A stretch of 64,000 nt of DNA, from contig CAZUYC010000062.1 of assembly GCA_964624475.1 (NCBI GenBank), positions 40,678 through 104,677 of the forward strand, read 5' to 3'. A program made the position numbers and the translations under genes. Below are positions 16,150 to 25,271 of the stretch, piece after piece. Position 1 is the stretch's first letter; the number at the start of each line of letters is the position of its first letter. This DNA is from CAZUYC01 sp964624475 (GTDB lineage: Bacteria > Myxococcota_A > UBA9160 > SMWR01). A model generated the notes under the pieces. The model did not search any database. It saw only the letters and a list, made by a program, of their open reading frames with translations, and had not been told where the DNA came from.

Positions 16150-19100
16150 GTGCGCTGCCTGGCCTGCGGACACGAGAACCGCGAGCGCGCCCGCTTCTGC
16201 GACGAGTGCGGTGCGGTGCTGGCCAGCGTGCCCGCGCACACCGGCGCGGGGCCGCCCCGAGACTACACGCCGCGCCACCTGGCCGAGCGCATCCTCAGGA
16301 GCCGGAGCTCGATCGAGGGCGAGCGCAAGCTCGTGACGGTGCTCTTCGCCGACGTGCAGCGCTCGCTCGAGCTCGCCGCCCGCGTCGACCCCGAGCTCTG
16401 GCACCGGATCCTCGACCGTTTCTTCCAGATCCTCTCGCGCGAGATCCACCGCTACGAGGGCACCATCAACCAGTACACCGGCGACGGCATCATGGCGCTC
16501 TTCGGCGCGCCGATCGCCCACGAGGACCACGCGCAGCGCGCCTGCCACGCCGCGCTCGCCCTCGTCTCCGAGCTGCGCGAGTTCGGGCGGGAGCTGCGCC
16601 GCGAGCACGGCCTCGACTGGAGCGTGCGCATGGGCATGAACTCGGGCGAGGTGGTGGTGGGAAAGATCGGCGACGACCTGCGCATGGACTACACCGCGCA
16701 GGGACATTCGGTGGGCCTGGCCGCGCGGCTGCAGCAGATCGCGGAGGGCGGTCGCATCTACCTCTCGCAGGCCACGGCGGAGCTGGCGGAGGGCTACTTC
16801 CGCCTGGAGGACCTGGGCGAGTTCCAGCTCCGGGGCCTCCCGCAGGCCCGCGTGTTCGAGCTGGTGGGCCGGGGGCCCCTGCGCACGCGGCTCGACGCCG
16901 CGCGGGCGCGGGGCCTCTCGCGCTTCGTCGGGCGCGAGCCGGAGCTGGCCGAGCTCGAGGCCGCGCTCGCCCGCGCGGCGCGCGGGCAGGGCGAGTGCCT
17001 CGCCGTGGTCGCCGACGCCGGCGTCGGGAAGAGCCGGCTCTGCCTCGAGTTCCTGGAGCGCTGCCGCGCGCGCGGCCTGCGGACGCTCGAGGCGCGCGGC
17101 GTCTCGCACGGGCGCAGCCTGCCGCTCCTGCCCTTCGCGGAGCTCGCGCGCGCCGCCTGCGGCGTGCGCGAGGGCGACGACGTTCGCGAGGCTCGTCAGA
17201 AGATCGCCGGAGCCCTCGTGCTGCAGGGCGCCGGCCTCGAGGCCTCGCTGCCGCGGCTCTTCGAGTTCCTCGCCGTTGCGGAGACGGAGCGTCCCGGTTT
17301 CGCGCCGGATGCCGAAGGGCGCGAAGGCGAGCTCCTCCAGATGCTCGAGCGCCTGCTCTTCGAGGCCGGCGGCGCGGAGCCTGCCGTGATCCTGCTCGAG
17401 GACCTGCACTGGATCGACCCGAGCAGCGAGGCGCTGCTGGCGCGCCTGGCCGAGGCGCTGCCCGCGACGCGCACGCTGCTCCTCGTGAACTTCCGGCCCG
17501 GCGCCTCCGCGCCGTGGGCGCGCGCGCCCGGTCGCGGCGAGATCGCGCTGCGCCCGCTCGGCTCCGAGGCCGCGGACGCGCTGCTCGAGGAGTGGCTCGG
17601 ATCCGATGCGTCGCTCGCTCGCCTACCCGAGCGCATCCGCGAGCGGGCCGCGGGGAACCCCTTCTTCCTGGAGGAGATCGCGCGTTCCCTGGCCGAGTCG
17701 GGCGTCCTCTCCGGGGAGCGCGGCCACTACCGGCTGGTCGAGCCGGTCGAGCGGATCGAGATCCCGGCCAGCATCCAGGCGCTCCTCTCGGCGCGCATCG
17801 ACCGCCTGGACGAGCCGGCCAAGCTCGTGCTCCAGGGCGCCGCCGTGATCGGCGAGCGCTTCGACGCGGGGCTCCTGGCGCGCGTCGCCGCCCTCCCGGA
17901 CGCGGCGCGGCGCCGCTCGCTCGACGCCCTCGTCGACGCCGAGCTCCTGGTCGACGAGGGCGTGCCTTCGGGAGCGGAGTATCGCTTCCGACATTCGCTC
18001 ACGCGCGAGGTCGCCTACCGTTCGCAGCTCGAGGCGACGCGCGCGCGCCTGCACGCGCAGGTGGCTCGCGCCCTCGAGGAGCGGGACCGCGATCGGCCGG
18101 GCGCGCGCGCCGCCCTCCTGGCCCACCACTGGGAGAGCGCGGGCGACGCGCGCCGCGCCGCCCTGTGGCACCGCCGCGCGGCGGAGGCTACCGGCTTCGT
18201 GGACGTCCCGGGTGCGCTGCACCACTGGGCCGAGCTCCGCCGCCTCTCGGCTCTCCTTCCCGAGGGCGCCGAGACGCGCGCGCTGCGTCTGCTCGCCTGC
18301 CACCGCTTCCTCGACAACGCGGTGCGAGGCGGCCGGGTCTCCGTGGCGGAAGCGACGGCGCTCTTCGAGGAGGGCGACGCGCTCGCGCGCGGCTGTGGGG
18401 ACGCGGGCGCGCGCGTGCGCCTGCACGAGTCGCTGGCGACGCGGCTCGCGCAGGCCGGGGACCTCGACGCCCAGCGACAGCATCTGGAGCAGGCGGCCCG
18501 CCTGGCCGAGGGCCTGCCCGACGCGGAGCTGCGCCTGCTGATCCTCCAGCGCACCTTCGTGGCGCACTTCCACCACGGCGACTTCGAGCGGGCGCTCTTG
18601 CTGGCCGAGGAGGGGATCGCCCTGGCCGAGCGCGATCCCGGCGTCGGCGGCAGCGACCCCGGCCGCTACCGCCTGGGCAACCTGCTGCTCGCCCGCGCCA
18701 ACGCCCTCGAGCATCTGGGTCGCCTCGACGAGTGTGCGGCGGCGCTCGAGCGCTTCCGCGCGCTCGGCGACGCCGCTCGCAGTCCGACCGACTGGTCGCG
18801 CAACGTGCACATCCACGCCCTGGTGCGCGCGACCCTGGCGCTGGCACGCGGCGACGCGGCAGAGAGCCTGCGCGCGGCCCAGGACTTCGCCGCGCTCGCG
18901 CAGCGCACCGGCTCGCCGTGGGCGGGGATCGTGTCGCTCTTCACGCTGGGTCGCGCCGAGCTCCTCTCGGGTCGCCCGCAAGCGGCGCGCGAGTTCCTCC
19001 AGCGCTCGCTCGCAGCGGCGCGGGAGCACGGTCTCGCGCTCGAGTCCGAGGGCGAGCAGCTCGCGGCGCTGGCCGAGGCCTACGCGGGCTCTGGCGACGC

Positions 19101-19473
19101 CGAGAACGCGCGCCGTACGGCCGAGGCGGCCGTCGCGGCCGCGCAGCGCCTGCGCACGCGCTTCCGCGAGATCCACGCCCACGCCGCCCTCGCGCGCGCC
19201 CTGCTCGCCGCGCCCGCGCGTCCGGACGGCGTCCCGCGCGAGAGCATCGCCGCCGAGCTCGACCGCGCGGACGCGCTCGTCGCCGAGACCGGCGGCGCCG
19301 TGGCGTGGCCGGGCCTGCTCTGCCTGCGGGCGGAACTCGCCGAGCGGAGCGGCGACGCGGGCGGGTACCTGGCCGCGCTGCGCGAGGCTCGGCGCCTCGC
19401 CCTCGCGATGGGTGCCCGCGGTCACGCCGAGCGCATCGGCGCGAGAATCGGCCCGGCGTCGCTCGCCGGGTAG
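16150..19473 (+). CDS. Zinc ribbon - class III cyclase - AAA ATPase - TPR regulator
   Basis: The 1107-aa product is multidomain. It has an N-terminal zinc ribbon (Cys 3, 6, 17, 20) and a class III nucleotide cyclase domain (about 58-240) with the metal aspartates in LFADVQ (Asp 68) and TGDGIMALFGAP (Asp 112). After SRFVGREPELAEL comes a STAND-like ATPase with Walker A ADAGVGKSRL near 290-300 and Walker B AVILLEDLHWID near 420, then a long helical TPR region to the end. Such proteins are common in myxobacteria and actinobacteria, where cAMP synthesis is thought to be coupled to ATP-driven oligomerisation and partner binding through TPRs. The start is GTG at 16150. The stop TAG is followed by CCCGGAT, as at other gene ends in this window. 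Confidence 0.88.
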   Translation: MRCLACGHENRERARFCDECGAVLASVPAHTGAGPPRDYTPRHLAERILRSRSSIEGERKLVTVLFADVQRSLELAARVDPELWHRILDRFFQILSREIHRYEGTINQYTGDGIMALFGAPIAHEDHAQRACHAALALVSELREFGRELRREHGLDWSVRMGMNSGEVVVGKIGDDLRMDYTAQGHSVGLAARLQQIAEGGRIYLSQATAELAEGYFRLEDLGEFQLRGLPQARVFELVGRGPLRTRLDAARARGLSRFVGREPELAELEAALARAARGQGECLAVVADAGVGKSRLCLEFLERCRARGLRTLEARGVSHGRSLPLLPFAELARAACGVREGDDVREARQKIAGALVLQGAGLEASLPRLFEFLAVAETERPGFAPDAEGREGELLQMLERLLFEAGGAEPAVILLEDLHWIDPSSEALLARLAEALPATRTLLLVNFRPGASAPWARAPGRGEIALRPLGSEAADALLEEWLGSDASLARLPERIRERAAGNPFFLEEIARSLAESGVLSGERGHYRLVEPVERIEIPASIQALLSARIDRLDEPAKLVLQGAAVIGERFDAGLLARVAALPDAARRRSLDALVDAELLVDEGVPSGAEYRFRHSLTREVAYRSQLEATRARLHAQVARALEERDRDRPGARAALLAHHWESAGDARRAALWHRRAAEATGFVDVPGALHHWAELRRLSALLPEGAETRALRLLACHRFLDNAVRGGRVSVAEATALFEEGDALARGCGDAGARVRLHESLATRLAQAGDLDAQRQHLEQAARLAEGLPDAELRLLILQRTFVAHFHHGDFERALLLAEEGIALAERDPGVGGSDPGRYRLGNLLLARANALEHLGRLDECAAALERFRALGDAARSPTDWSRNVHIHALVRATLALARGDAAESLRAAQDFAALAQRTGSPWAGIVSLFTLGRAELLSGRPQAAREFLQRSLAAAREHGLALESEGEQLAALAEAYAGSGDAENARRTAEAAVAAAQRLRTRFREIHAHAALARALLAAPARPDGVPRESIAAELDRADALVAETGGAVAWPGLLCLRAELAERSGDAGGYLAALREARRLALAMGARGHAERIGARIGPASLAG

Positions 19474-19514
19474 CCCGGATCCGACGTTCGGATCTGGGAC
19501 CAGGAGGCCCACTC

Positions 19515-19598
19515 CAGCAAGCGCCGAAGGGGCGCGCAGCGAGCCGAAGGCGAGCGAAGGCAGGCCCCTGCCCGGCCTGCGAGCGAAGTACATCGGAG
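19515..19598. repeat. Dispersed GC repeat (minus-oriented copy)
   Basis: This copy contains GCGCAGCGAGCCGAAGGCGA followed by a short CAGGCCCCTG / CCGGCCTGCG part that also occurs near 43310 and 58220. Its end, GCGAGCGAAGTACATCGGAGG, merges with the ribosome binding site of the permease gene, and a closely related string occurs near 8740-8756. Confidence 0.8.
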
Positions 19599-19604
19599 GG
19601 CGAG

Positions 19605-21065
19605 TTGGGCGAGCGCGAGCACGACCGGGGCGTCCGCTACGGCGAGGTCGACGACGGCTACTTCGAGCGCCGGCGCCTGCGCCGCCATGCGCGCGTGGGC
19701 TCGCTCTGGGCCCTCGGCGTCGGCGCGGTCATCTCGGGCGACTTCTTCGGCTGGAACTTCGGCCTCGCCGCGGGGGGCTTCGGGGGTCTGCTGCTCGCCA
19801 CCGTGGTGGTCAGCATCCTGTATCTGTGCCTCTGCCTCGGCATCGCAGAGATGGCGAGCCTGCTCCCGCACACGGGGGGCGCCTACTCCTTCGCCCGCTC
19901 GGCGCTCGGCCCCTGGGGCGGCTACGTGACGGGGCTCGCCGAGAACATGGAGTACATCCTGACCCCCGCCGTGATCGTGGTCGGGATCGGCGGCTACCTC
20001 GGCGCCATCTTCGGCACGCCCGAATCGGCGGCGCCGCTCTGGTGGCTCGCGGCCTACGCCGTCTTCGTGGGCCTGAACGTTGCCGGCGTGGAGCTCACCT
20101 TCCGCTTCGCCGTGGCGATCACGCTCGCGGCGCTCGCGATCCTGATCGGCTTCTGGCTGGGCGCGCTCCCGTACCTCGATCTCGCGCGCTTCGCGCTCGA
20201 CGTGCCGCCGGAGCCGGGCGAGAGCCCCTGGCTCCCCTTCGGCTGGAAGGGCGTGCTCGCGGCGCTGCCGTTCGCGATCTGGTTCTACCTGGGGATCGAG
20301 GAGCTGCCGCTCGCCGCCGAGGAGGCGCACGCGCCGGAGCGCGACCTGCCGAAGGGGCTGCTCCTCGGCTTCGCGACGCTCGTCGTGTGCTCGTTCGCGA
20401 CCCTCGTGCTCTCCTCCGGGATGGCGCCCGGAGCCGCGGCCCTGGCCGCCTCCGACGAGCCGCTCCTCGCCGGCTTCGAGACGATCCTCGGCGGCGGGAT
20501 CGGCGCGCGGGCGCTCGCGCTCCTCGCCGTGGCGGGACTCGTCGCGAGCTTCCACACCATCATCTTCGCCTACGGCCGCCAGATCTACTCGCTCTCGCGC
20601 GCCGGCTACTTCCCGCGCTGGCTCTCGCTCACGCACGGAAGTCGGCAGACGCCGCACGCGGCGCTCGTCACGGGCGCCGCGCTCGGCTACGCCGCGGCGC
20701 TCGCGATCCACGGGCTCGGGCCCGGGCATCCCGTGGGCGCGGTGCTCCTCAACATGGCGGTCTTCGGCGCGGTGATCTCCTACGCCCTCCAGATGCTCTC
20801 CTTCGTGCTGCTGCGCCGGCGCCTGCCCCACCTCACGCGTCCCTTTCGCAGCCCGCTCGGGGTCCCCGGCGCCCTCGTGGCGCTCGCGATCTCCGCCGCG
20901 ACCTTCGTCGCGCTCTTCGTCTCCGATCCCGTGTACCGGCGCGTCGCCGTCGGCGCGGCCGTCTGGTACGCGCTCGGGCTCGCCTGGTTCGCGCTCGTCG
21001 GACGCCACCGCCTCGTCCTCTCGCCCGAGGAACGCTTCGCCGTGGAGGAGACCGGTCGCCGCTGA
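19605..21065 (+). CDS. APC superfamily permease, ethanolamine permease-like
   Basis: The 486-aa product has about twelve membrane helices and the APC signature in helix 1 (VGAVISGDFFGWNFGLAAGG). The start RYGEVDDGYFERRRLRRHARVGSLWALGVGAV, split across the N-terminus and helix 1, and the EMASLLPHTGGAYSFAR block resemble the ethanolamine/amino-acid permease subgroup. It should import a small amine or amino acid with protons. TTG 19605 is chosen because GGAGGG lies 4 bases upstream and no ATG or GTG fits before helix 1. No ethanolamine ammonia-lyase or other catabolic gene is nearby, so the substrate stays open. Confidence 0.8.
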   Translation: MGEREHDRGVRYGEVDDGYFERRRLRRHARVGSLWALGVGAVISGDFFGWNFGLAAGGFGGLLLATVVVSILYLCLCLGIAEMASLLPHTGGAYSFARSALGPWGGYVTGLAENMEYILTPAVIVVGIGGYLGAIFGTPESAAPLWWLAAYAVFVGLNVAGVELTFRFAVAITLAALAILIGFWLGALPYLDLARFALDVPPEPGESPWLPFGWKGVLAALPFAIWFYLGIEELPLAAEEAHAPERDLPKGLLLGFATLVVCSFATLVLSSGMAPGAAALAASDEPLLAGFETILGGGIGARALALLAVAGLVASFHTIIFAYGRQIYSLSRAGYFPRWLSLTHGSRQTPHAALVTGAALGYAAALAIHGLGPGHPVGAVLLNMAVFGAVISYALQMLSFVLLRRRLPHLTRPFRSPLGVPGALVALAISAATFVALFVSDPVYRRVAVGAAVWYALGLAWFALVGRHRLVLSPEERFAVEETGRR

Positions 21066-21097
21066 GGCGCCGATGCCCACTGCTATGCTCGGCCGCC

Positions 21098-22456
21098 GTG
21101 GGTGCGAGCGACGCGCGTGGCGAGGCGAAGGCGGGCGCGCGTCCGCCCGGCGACCCGCGGGATCCCGTCGCCGACCTGCTGGCCTTCCTCGATCGCTCGC
21201 CGACGCCCTACCACGCCGTCGCCGAGGCGCGCCGCCGGCTCGAGGCCGCGGGCTTCCGCGAGCTCAGTGAGGCCGACGCCTGGGACCTCGCCCCCGGCGA
21301 CCGGCGCTTCGTGGTGCGCGGCGGGAGCCTCGTAGCGCTCCAGATCGGCTCGGTCTCCCCGGCCGAGGGCGGCTTCCGCGTCGTCGGCGCCCACACCGAC
21401 TCGCCGAACCTGCGCCTGCGGCCGCGCGCCGACGCGGCGAGCGCCGGCTACCAGCGCTACGGCGTCGAGCCCTATGGCGGCGTGCTGCTGCACAGCTGGC
21501 TGGATCGGGACCTCTCGGTGGCGGGATGCGTGACGCTGCGCGAGGGCGGCGCGCTGCGCACGGTGCTGCTCGACTTCGGGCGGCCGCTGCTGCGCATCCC
21601 GAACCTCGCGATCCACCTCGACCGCGAGGTCAACCAGCGCGGGCTCGTCGTCGACCCGCAGGCGCACCTCGTCCCGGTCGCCGGGCTCGAGGGGGCGCCG
21701 GGGTTCGCCGCGCTCGTGGTCGTCGAGCTGCGCGCGCAGGGGATCGCCGCCGCCGAGCCGGGCGACGTGCTCGCCCACGACCTCATGACCTACGATACGC
21801 AGCGCGCCGTGGTGGCCGGCGTGCGCGGCGAGTTCATCCACTCGTCGCGCCTCGACAACCTCGGCTCCTGCCACGCGGGTCTCGCCGCGCTCCTCGCCGC
21901 CGCCGCGGGCGAGCTCCCGAGCGCGACGCGCGTCCTCGTGCTCTACGACCACGAGGAGATCGGGAGCCGCAGCGCCGAAGGCGCCGCCGGTACGCTCTTG
22001 GCCTCCGCGCTCGAGCGGACGGTCGCGGGCTTCAAGGGCGGCTCGCCGCAGGGCCTGCCCCGCGCCCTCGCGCGCTCGCTCCTCGTCTCGGCGGACATGG
22101 CCCACGCCGTCCACCCGAACTTCGCCGACCGCCACGAGACCGCCCACCGGCCGCTGATCGGCGGCGGGCCCGTGATCAAGCAGAACGCGGGCCGGAGCTA
22201 CGCGACCGACGCGCGCACCGCCGCGCACTTCGCGGACCTGTGCGCGCAGGCGGGCATCGCTCCGCAGCACTTCGTCACGCGCAACGACATCCCCTGCGGC
22301 TCGACGATCGGCCCGATCACGGCGGCGCGGGTCGGCATCCCGGCCGTGGACGTCGGCAGCCCCATGCTCTCGATGCACTCCTGCCGCGAGATGGCCGGCA
22401 CCGCCGACGTGGGCCCGATGATCGAGGTCCTGCGCCGCTTCCAGGCCGGCGCGTAG
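21098..22456 (+). CDS. apeB: M18 family aspartyl aminopeptidase
   Basis: The 452-aa product carries the M18 dinuclear metal site: His and Asp in VGAHTDSPN, the two glutamates in YDHEEIGS and the late His in MLSMHSCREM, with the bridging Asp in SSRLDNLGSC. The opening DLLAFLDRSPTPYHAV is typical of the family. M18 enzymes form large tetrahedral assemblies in the cytoplasm and remove N-terminal acidic residues from peptides. GTG 21098 is chosen because TATGCT ends 8 bases before it and no ribosome binding site is visible, which suggests a leaderless message. Confidence 0.93.
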   Translation: MGASDARGEAKAGARPPGDPRDPVADLLAFLDRSPTPYHAVAEARRRLEAAGFRELSEADAWDLAPGDRRFVVRGGSLVALQIGSVSPAEGGFRVVGAHTDSPNLRLRPRADAASAGYQRYGVEPYGGVLLHSWLDRDLSVAGCVTLREGGALRTVLLDFGRPLLRIPNLAIHLDREVNQRGLVVDPQAHLVPVAGLEGAPGFAALVVVELRAQGIAAAEPGDVLAHDLMTYDTQRAVVAGVRGEFIHSSRLDNLGSCHAGLAALLAAAAGELPSATRVLVLYDHEEIGSRSAEGAAGTLLASALERTVAGFKGGSPQGLPRALARSLLVSADMAHAVHPNFADRHETAHRPLIGGGPVIKQNAGRSYATDARTAAHFADLCAQAGIAPQHFVTRNDIPCGSTIGPITAARVGIPAVDVGSPMLSMHSCREMAGTADVGPMIEVLRRFQAGA

Positions 22457-22536
22457 GGGCCGCATGCGCGGAGCCTGCGCTGGTCGGACCACCGGCGCAG
22501 TGGACCGTGCGCAACCGCCTCGGCTATGGTGGCCGC

Positions 22537-22779
22537 ATGGCCGAGGAGCCGCGCGAGGCGGATGGCGACGACGAGGACGGTCCGGCCTCGACCCCCTTCG
22601 ACAACCCGTTCTTCCTGCCGGTCCTGCTCTGGCTCTTCGCCGCGTGGTTCCTCTACGACGGCTGGTTCAACCCCGAGATGGAGTGGATCAAGTTCAACCG
22701 CGGCGGCTTCGCCGTCTCGGGGCTCCTCGCCGCCTACTACACCGTGCGCGGCCTGCGCGAGCGCAGGGAAGGTCGGTGA
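22537..22779 (+). CDS. Small two-helix membrane protein
   Basis: The 80-aa product has an acidic N-terminus (about 1-24), a hydrophobic helix (about 26-42), the loop YDGWFNPEMEWIKFNR, and a second helix ending in a charged tail RGLRERREGR. TATGGT lies 6 bases before the ATG, so it probably has its own leaderless promoter despite following apeB. The family has no assigned function that I recognise. The aromatic loop is distinctive enough for a database search. Confidence 0.6.
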   Translation: MAEEPREADGDDEDGPASTPFDNPFFLPVLLWLFAAWFLYDGWFNPEMEWIKFNRGGFAVSGLLAAYYTVRGLRERREGR

Positions 22780-22849
22780 GTAGAGCCACGACGTAGACCC
22801 GAGGCGTGCGGGGGTGGGGAGGCGTAGCGGGGAAGGGCAGAGCCGTCCC

Positions 22850-23075
22850 GATCTACTCCGCTCGCCTGCGGCTCGCTGCGCGCGAGGCGCTGCCGCGCCT
22901 CGCTTGCGAAGAGCGTTCCGGAACGCCGGCCCCAGTGATGCGAGGATTCCCTACGGCACGACCCGGGGATAGGCCAAGCCGCGCACCACCCGGACCGTCT
23001 TCCGGACGGGCGCTTCGCAAGCGGAGCGCGGCAGCGCGGAGCGCGCAGCGAGCCGTAGGCGAGCGGAGTCAATAG
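22850..23075. repeat. Dispersed GC repeats, two facing copies
   Basis: A plus-oriented copy (CTCGCCTGCGGCTCGCTGCG, near 22862) and a minus-oriented copy (GCGCAGCGAGCCGTAGGCGA, near 23041) flank about 150 bases with no gene. The gap of 343 bases from 22780 to 23122 contains nothing else that I can recognise. Confidence 0.8.
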
Positions 23076-23122
23076 GGACGGTCCCCCCACCAGGGGGGCT
23101 ACCCACCGCGCAAACCCGCCGC

Positions 23123-24772
23123 TCACTCGCCGAGCAAACTCCGCGCGACCACCTTGAGCTCGAGCACGGGCTTCACGCCCTCGAAGATCGGCAGCACCTG
23201 CGCGTCGACGACGTAGCGGCTGATCGGGTACTCCTCGGCGTAGCCCCAGCCGCCGTGCATGAGCTGGCCCATCTGCGTGAGCGAGACGGCCATGTCGCAG
23301 GCGAGCAGCTTCGCCTGTGCCGCGAGCGGCGCCGCGCGCCGCTCGTCCTCGTCCATGGCGCGGGCGGCCGCGTAGGTGATGGCGCGCGAGGCGGCGAGCG
23401 ACGCCACCATACGCCCGAGCGTGTAGCGCGTGAGCCCGTACTCGGCGAGCTTGCGGCCGAACTGCTGGCGATCCTCGACGTACTCCGCCGTCTTCTCGAG
23501 CGCCGCCTGCGCGAGCCCGCAGGCGCGGCCGCCGGTCTGGAGGCGCCCGGCCGCGAAGCCGGCCATCTGGAGGTAGAAGCCGCGGCCCTGGCCGGCCGGT
23601 CCGCCCACCAGGTTCTCCGCGGGCACGAGGTAGCTCTCGAAGGCGAGCGTGAAGGAGTGCATGCCCCGATAGCCCGGCGTGGCGTCGGCCTTGCCGACGA
23701 GGCTCCCCCCGCCCGGCTGCTTGATCTCGAAGGCGTGGCCCTTCGAGGCGTCCTTCGGGACGATGAAGAGCGAGAGGCCCTTCGCGCCCTTGGCCGGGTC
23801 GGGGTCGCTGCGGCAGAGCACCGCGAGCACGTTGGCGCGCCCTGCGAAGGTGCACCACGCCTTCGGGCCGGTGAGCGACCAGACCTCGCGCCCGTCGACC
23901 CGGCGGGGCTCCGCGCGGCACTTGAGCGACGCGACGTCGCTCCCGACATCGGGCTCGGTGACGGAGATCCCGACCATGACCTCGCCGGCGGCGATTTTCG
24001 GGAGCCAGTGCCGCTTCTGCTCCTCGGTCCCGCCCTGGAGCAGGGCCTTGGTCAGGATCTCCGGCCGCGTGATCAAGGAGCCGGCGGCGGCGAGCGAGGC
24101 GCGCGAGAGCTCCTCGGTGGTGAGGATCATCGCGAGGTTGCCGAGCTCCGAGCCGCCGTACGCCTCGGGGATCGCGAGGCCGAAGTAGCCGAGCTCGGCC
24201 ATCTTCGCGATGAACTCCTCGGGCACGAGCTCGTCGTGGCGGTGGATGCGCTCGGCGTGCGGCGCCACCTCGCGCTCCGCGAACTCGCGCACCGCCTCGC
24301 GTACCTGCTCCGAGACCTCGTCCAGCGGGGTCGTGTTGCGGCCGCGCGTCTGTGCGGCATGCCGGCCGATGGCGCGGAAGACCGACTCGTGCGCCGTGCG
24401 GCGGAGCAACGCGCGCAGCTCCGCGGGGAAGGCCGCGTCGAGCTCGGGTTCGCCGAGGCCGAGGCTCTCGAGGTGCGGCTCGAGGCGCACGCGCAGGCTG
24501 CGCACGAGCTCCGCCACGCCGGCGGCGGCGGTCGTCTCGAGCATCGGCACGGCGCGCCCCTCCGCCAGGGCCCTGGCGGCGAAATCGTGGAGCTCGTGCG
24601 CCGCGCGGCCCTCGGTCGCCGCGTAGGCCACCGCCTCGACCGGCACCTGGTGGTCGTCGATGAGGCTCCCGCCCGCGGTGACCTCGCGGGCGCGCTCGAG
24701 GGCGCGCCCGAGCAGGCGGTCGGCGGCGCGCAGCAGGACGCGCGCGTCGTCGAGGCTGGCGCTGGCGTTCAT
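23123..24772 (-). CDS. Acyl-CoA dehydrogenase, methylsuccinyl-CoA dehydrogenase-like
   Basis: The 549-aa product is about 150 residues longer than ordinary acyl-CoA dehydrogenases. The extra N-terminal helical domain (to about 165) and the total length match (2S)-methylsuccinyl-CoA dehydrogenase of the ethylmalonyl-CoA pathway. FAD-binding blocks are ISVTEPDVGSD, RQQFGRKLAEY and the C-terminal HGGWGYAEEYPISR. The catalytic base is probably the Glu in PIFEG. The ATG at 24772 follows GGGGAGA. No other ethylmalonyl pathway gene is nearby, so another branched acyl-CoA is possible. The gene is divergent from the copper lipoprotein. Confidence 0.8.
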   Translation of the reverse strand: MNASASLDDARVLLRAADRLLGRALERAREVTAGGSLIDDHQVPVEAVAYAATEGRAAHELHDFAARALAEGRAVPMLETTAAAGVAELVRSLRVRLEPHLESLGLGEPELDAAFPAELRALLRRTAHESVFRAIGRHAAQTRGRNTTPLDEVSEQVREAVREFAEREVAPHAERIHRHDELVPEEFIAKMAELGYFGLAIPEAYGGSELGNLAMILTTEELSRASLAAAGSLITRPEILTKALLQGGTEEQKRHWLPKIAAGEVMVGISVTEPDVGSDVASLKCRAEPRRVDGREVWSLTGPKAWCTFAGRANVLAVLCRSDPDPAKGAKGLSLFIVPKDASKGHAFEIKQPGGGSLVGKADATPGYRGMHSFTLAFESYLVPAENLVGGPAGQGRGFYLQMAGFAAGRLQTGGRACGLAQAALEKTAEYVEDRQQFGRKLAEYGLTRYTLGRMVASLAASRAITYAAARAMDEDERRAAPLAAQAKLLACDMAVSLTQMGQLMHGGWGYAEEYPISRYVVDAQVLPIFEGVKPVLELKVVARSLLGE

Positions 24773-24854
24773 CGCGGTCTCCCCGGGGTCTTCTCTGCGG
24801 CGGGGGCGTAGGATAGCGTGGCCGGGTCGCGCCGCTCCGGCGCAGGAGGGACGC

Positions 24855-25262
24855 ATGCCGATCCGCCAGAGCCCCATCCGCCCGCTCGTCCTTTGCGCCG
24901 CGCTCGCCGCGGCGGGGTGCGCCGCGCGCATGGAGATGCACGAGGCGCACCACCCGGCGGGCTACTCGAGCGACGTCGCGACGGTGCAGATGCTGAGCGC
25001 CCTCGTCGGCGGGAAGAACGTCTTCATCCCGTCGACGATCGTCGTGACCGATGGCGGCCCGCGCTCGCTCTCGCTCTTCAACGCGACCGAGATGCCGCAC
25101 GGCTTCGCGATCGCGGCGCTCGGGATCGAGCTGGTGCTCCCGCCGGGCGAGGAGGTGGTGGTGAGCCTTCCGCCGCTCCACGGCGGGCAGGTGCTGCGCA
25201 TCCACTGCCACATGCACCCGCCCCACCGCGCGGCGACGCTGGTGGTGCTGCCGTCGAAGTAG
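24855..25262 (+). CDS. Cupredoxin-like lipoprotein
   Basis: The 135-aa product has a lipoprotein signal (LAAAGC, Cys about 22). After HEAHH it forms a beta-rich cupredoxin-like domain. Candidate copper ligands are the His in EMPHGF and the cluster IHCHMHPPH near the C-terminus, where cupredoxins place Cys, His and Met ligands. The spacing (C-x-M-H-x-x-H) is not the standard plastocyanin one, so copper type is uncertain. The ribosome binding site AGGAGGG precedes ATG 24855. It probably acts in periplasmic electron transfer or copper handling. Confidence 0.72.
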   Translation: MPIRQSPIRPLVLCAALAAAGCAARMEMHEAHHPAGYSSDVATVQMLSALVGGKNVFIPSTIVVTDGGPRSLSLFNATEMPHGFAIAALGIELVLPPGEEVVVSLPPLHGGQVLRIHCHMHPPHRAATLVVLPSK

Positions 25263-25271
25263 CCGCTCCGC

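Noticed and set aside
16206..19604. An 1100-residue extension upstream of the APC permease in the same frame
   Set aside because: It is out of frame with the well-supported cyclase/TPR gene and compositionally a shadow; the permease starts at TTG 19605.
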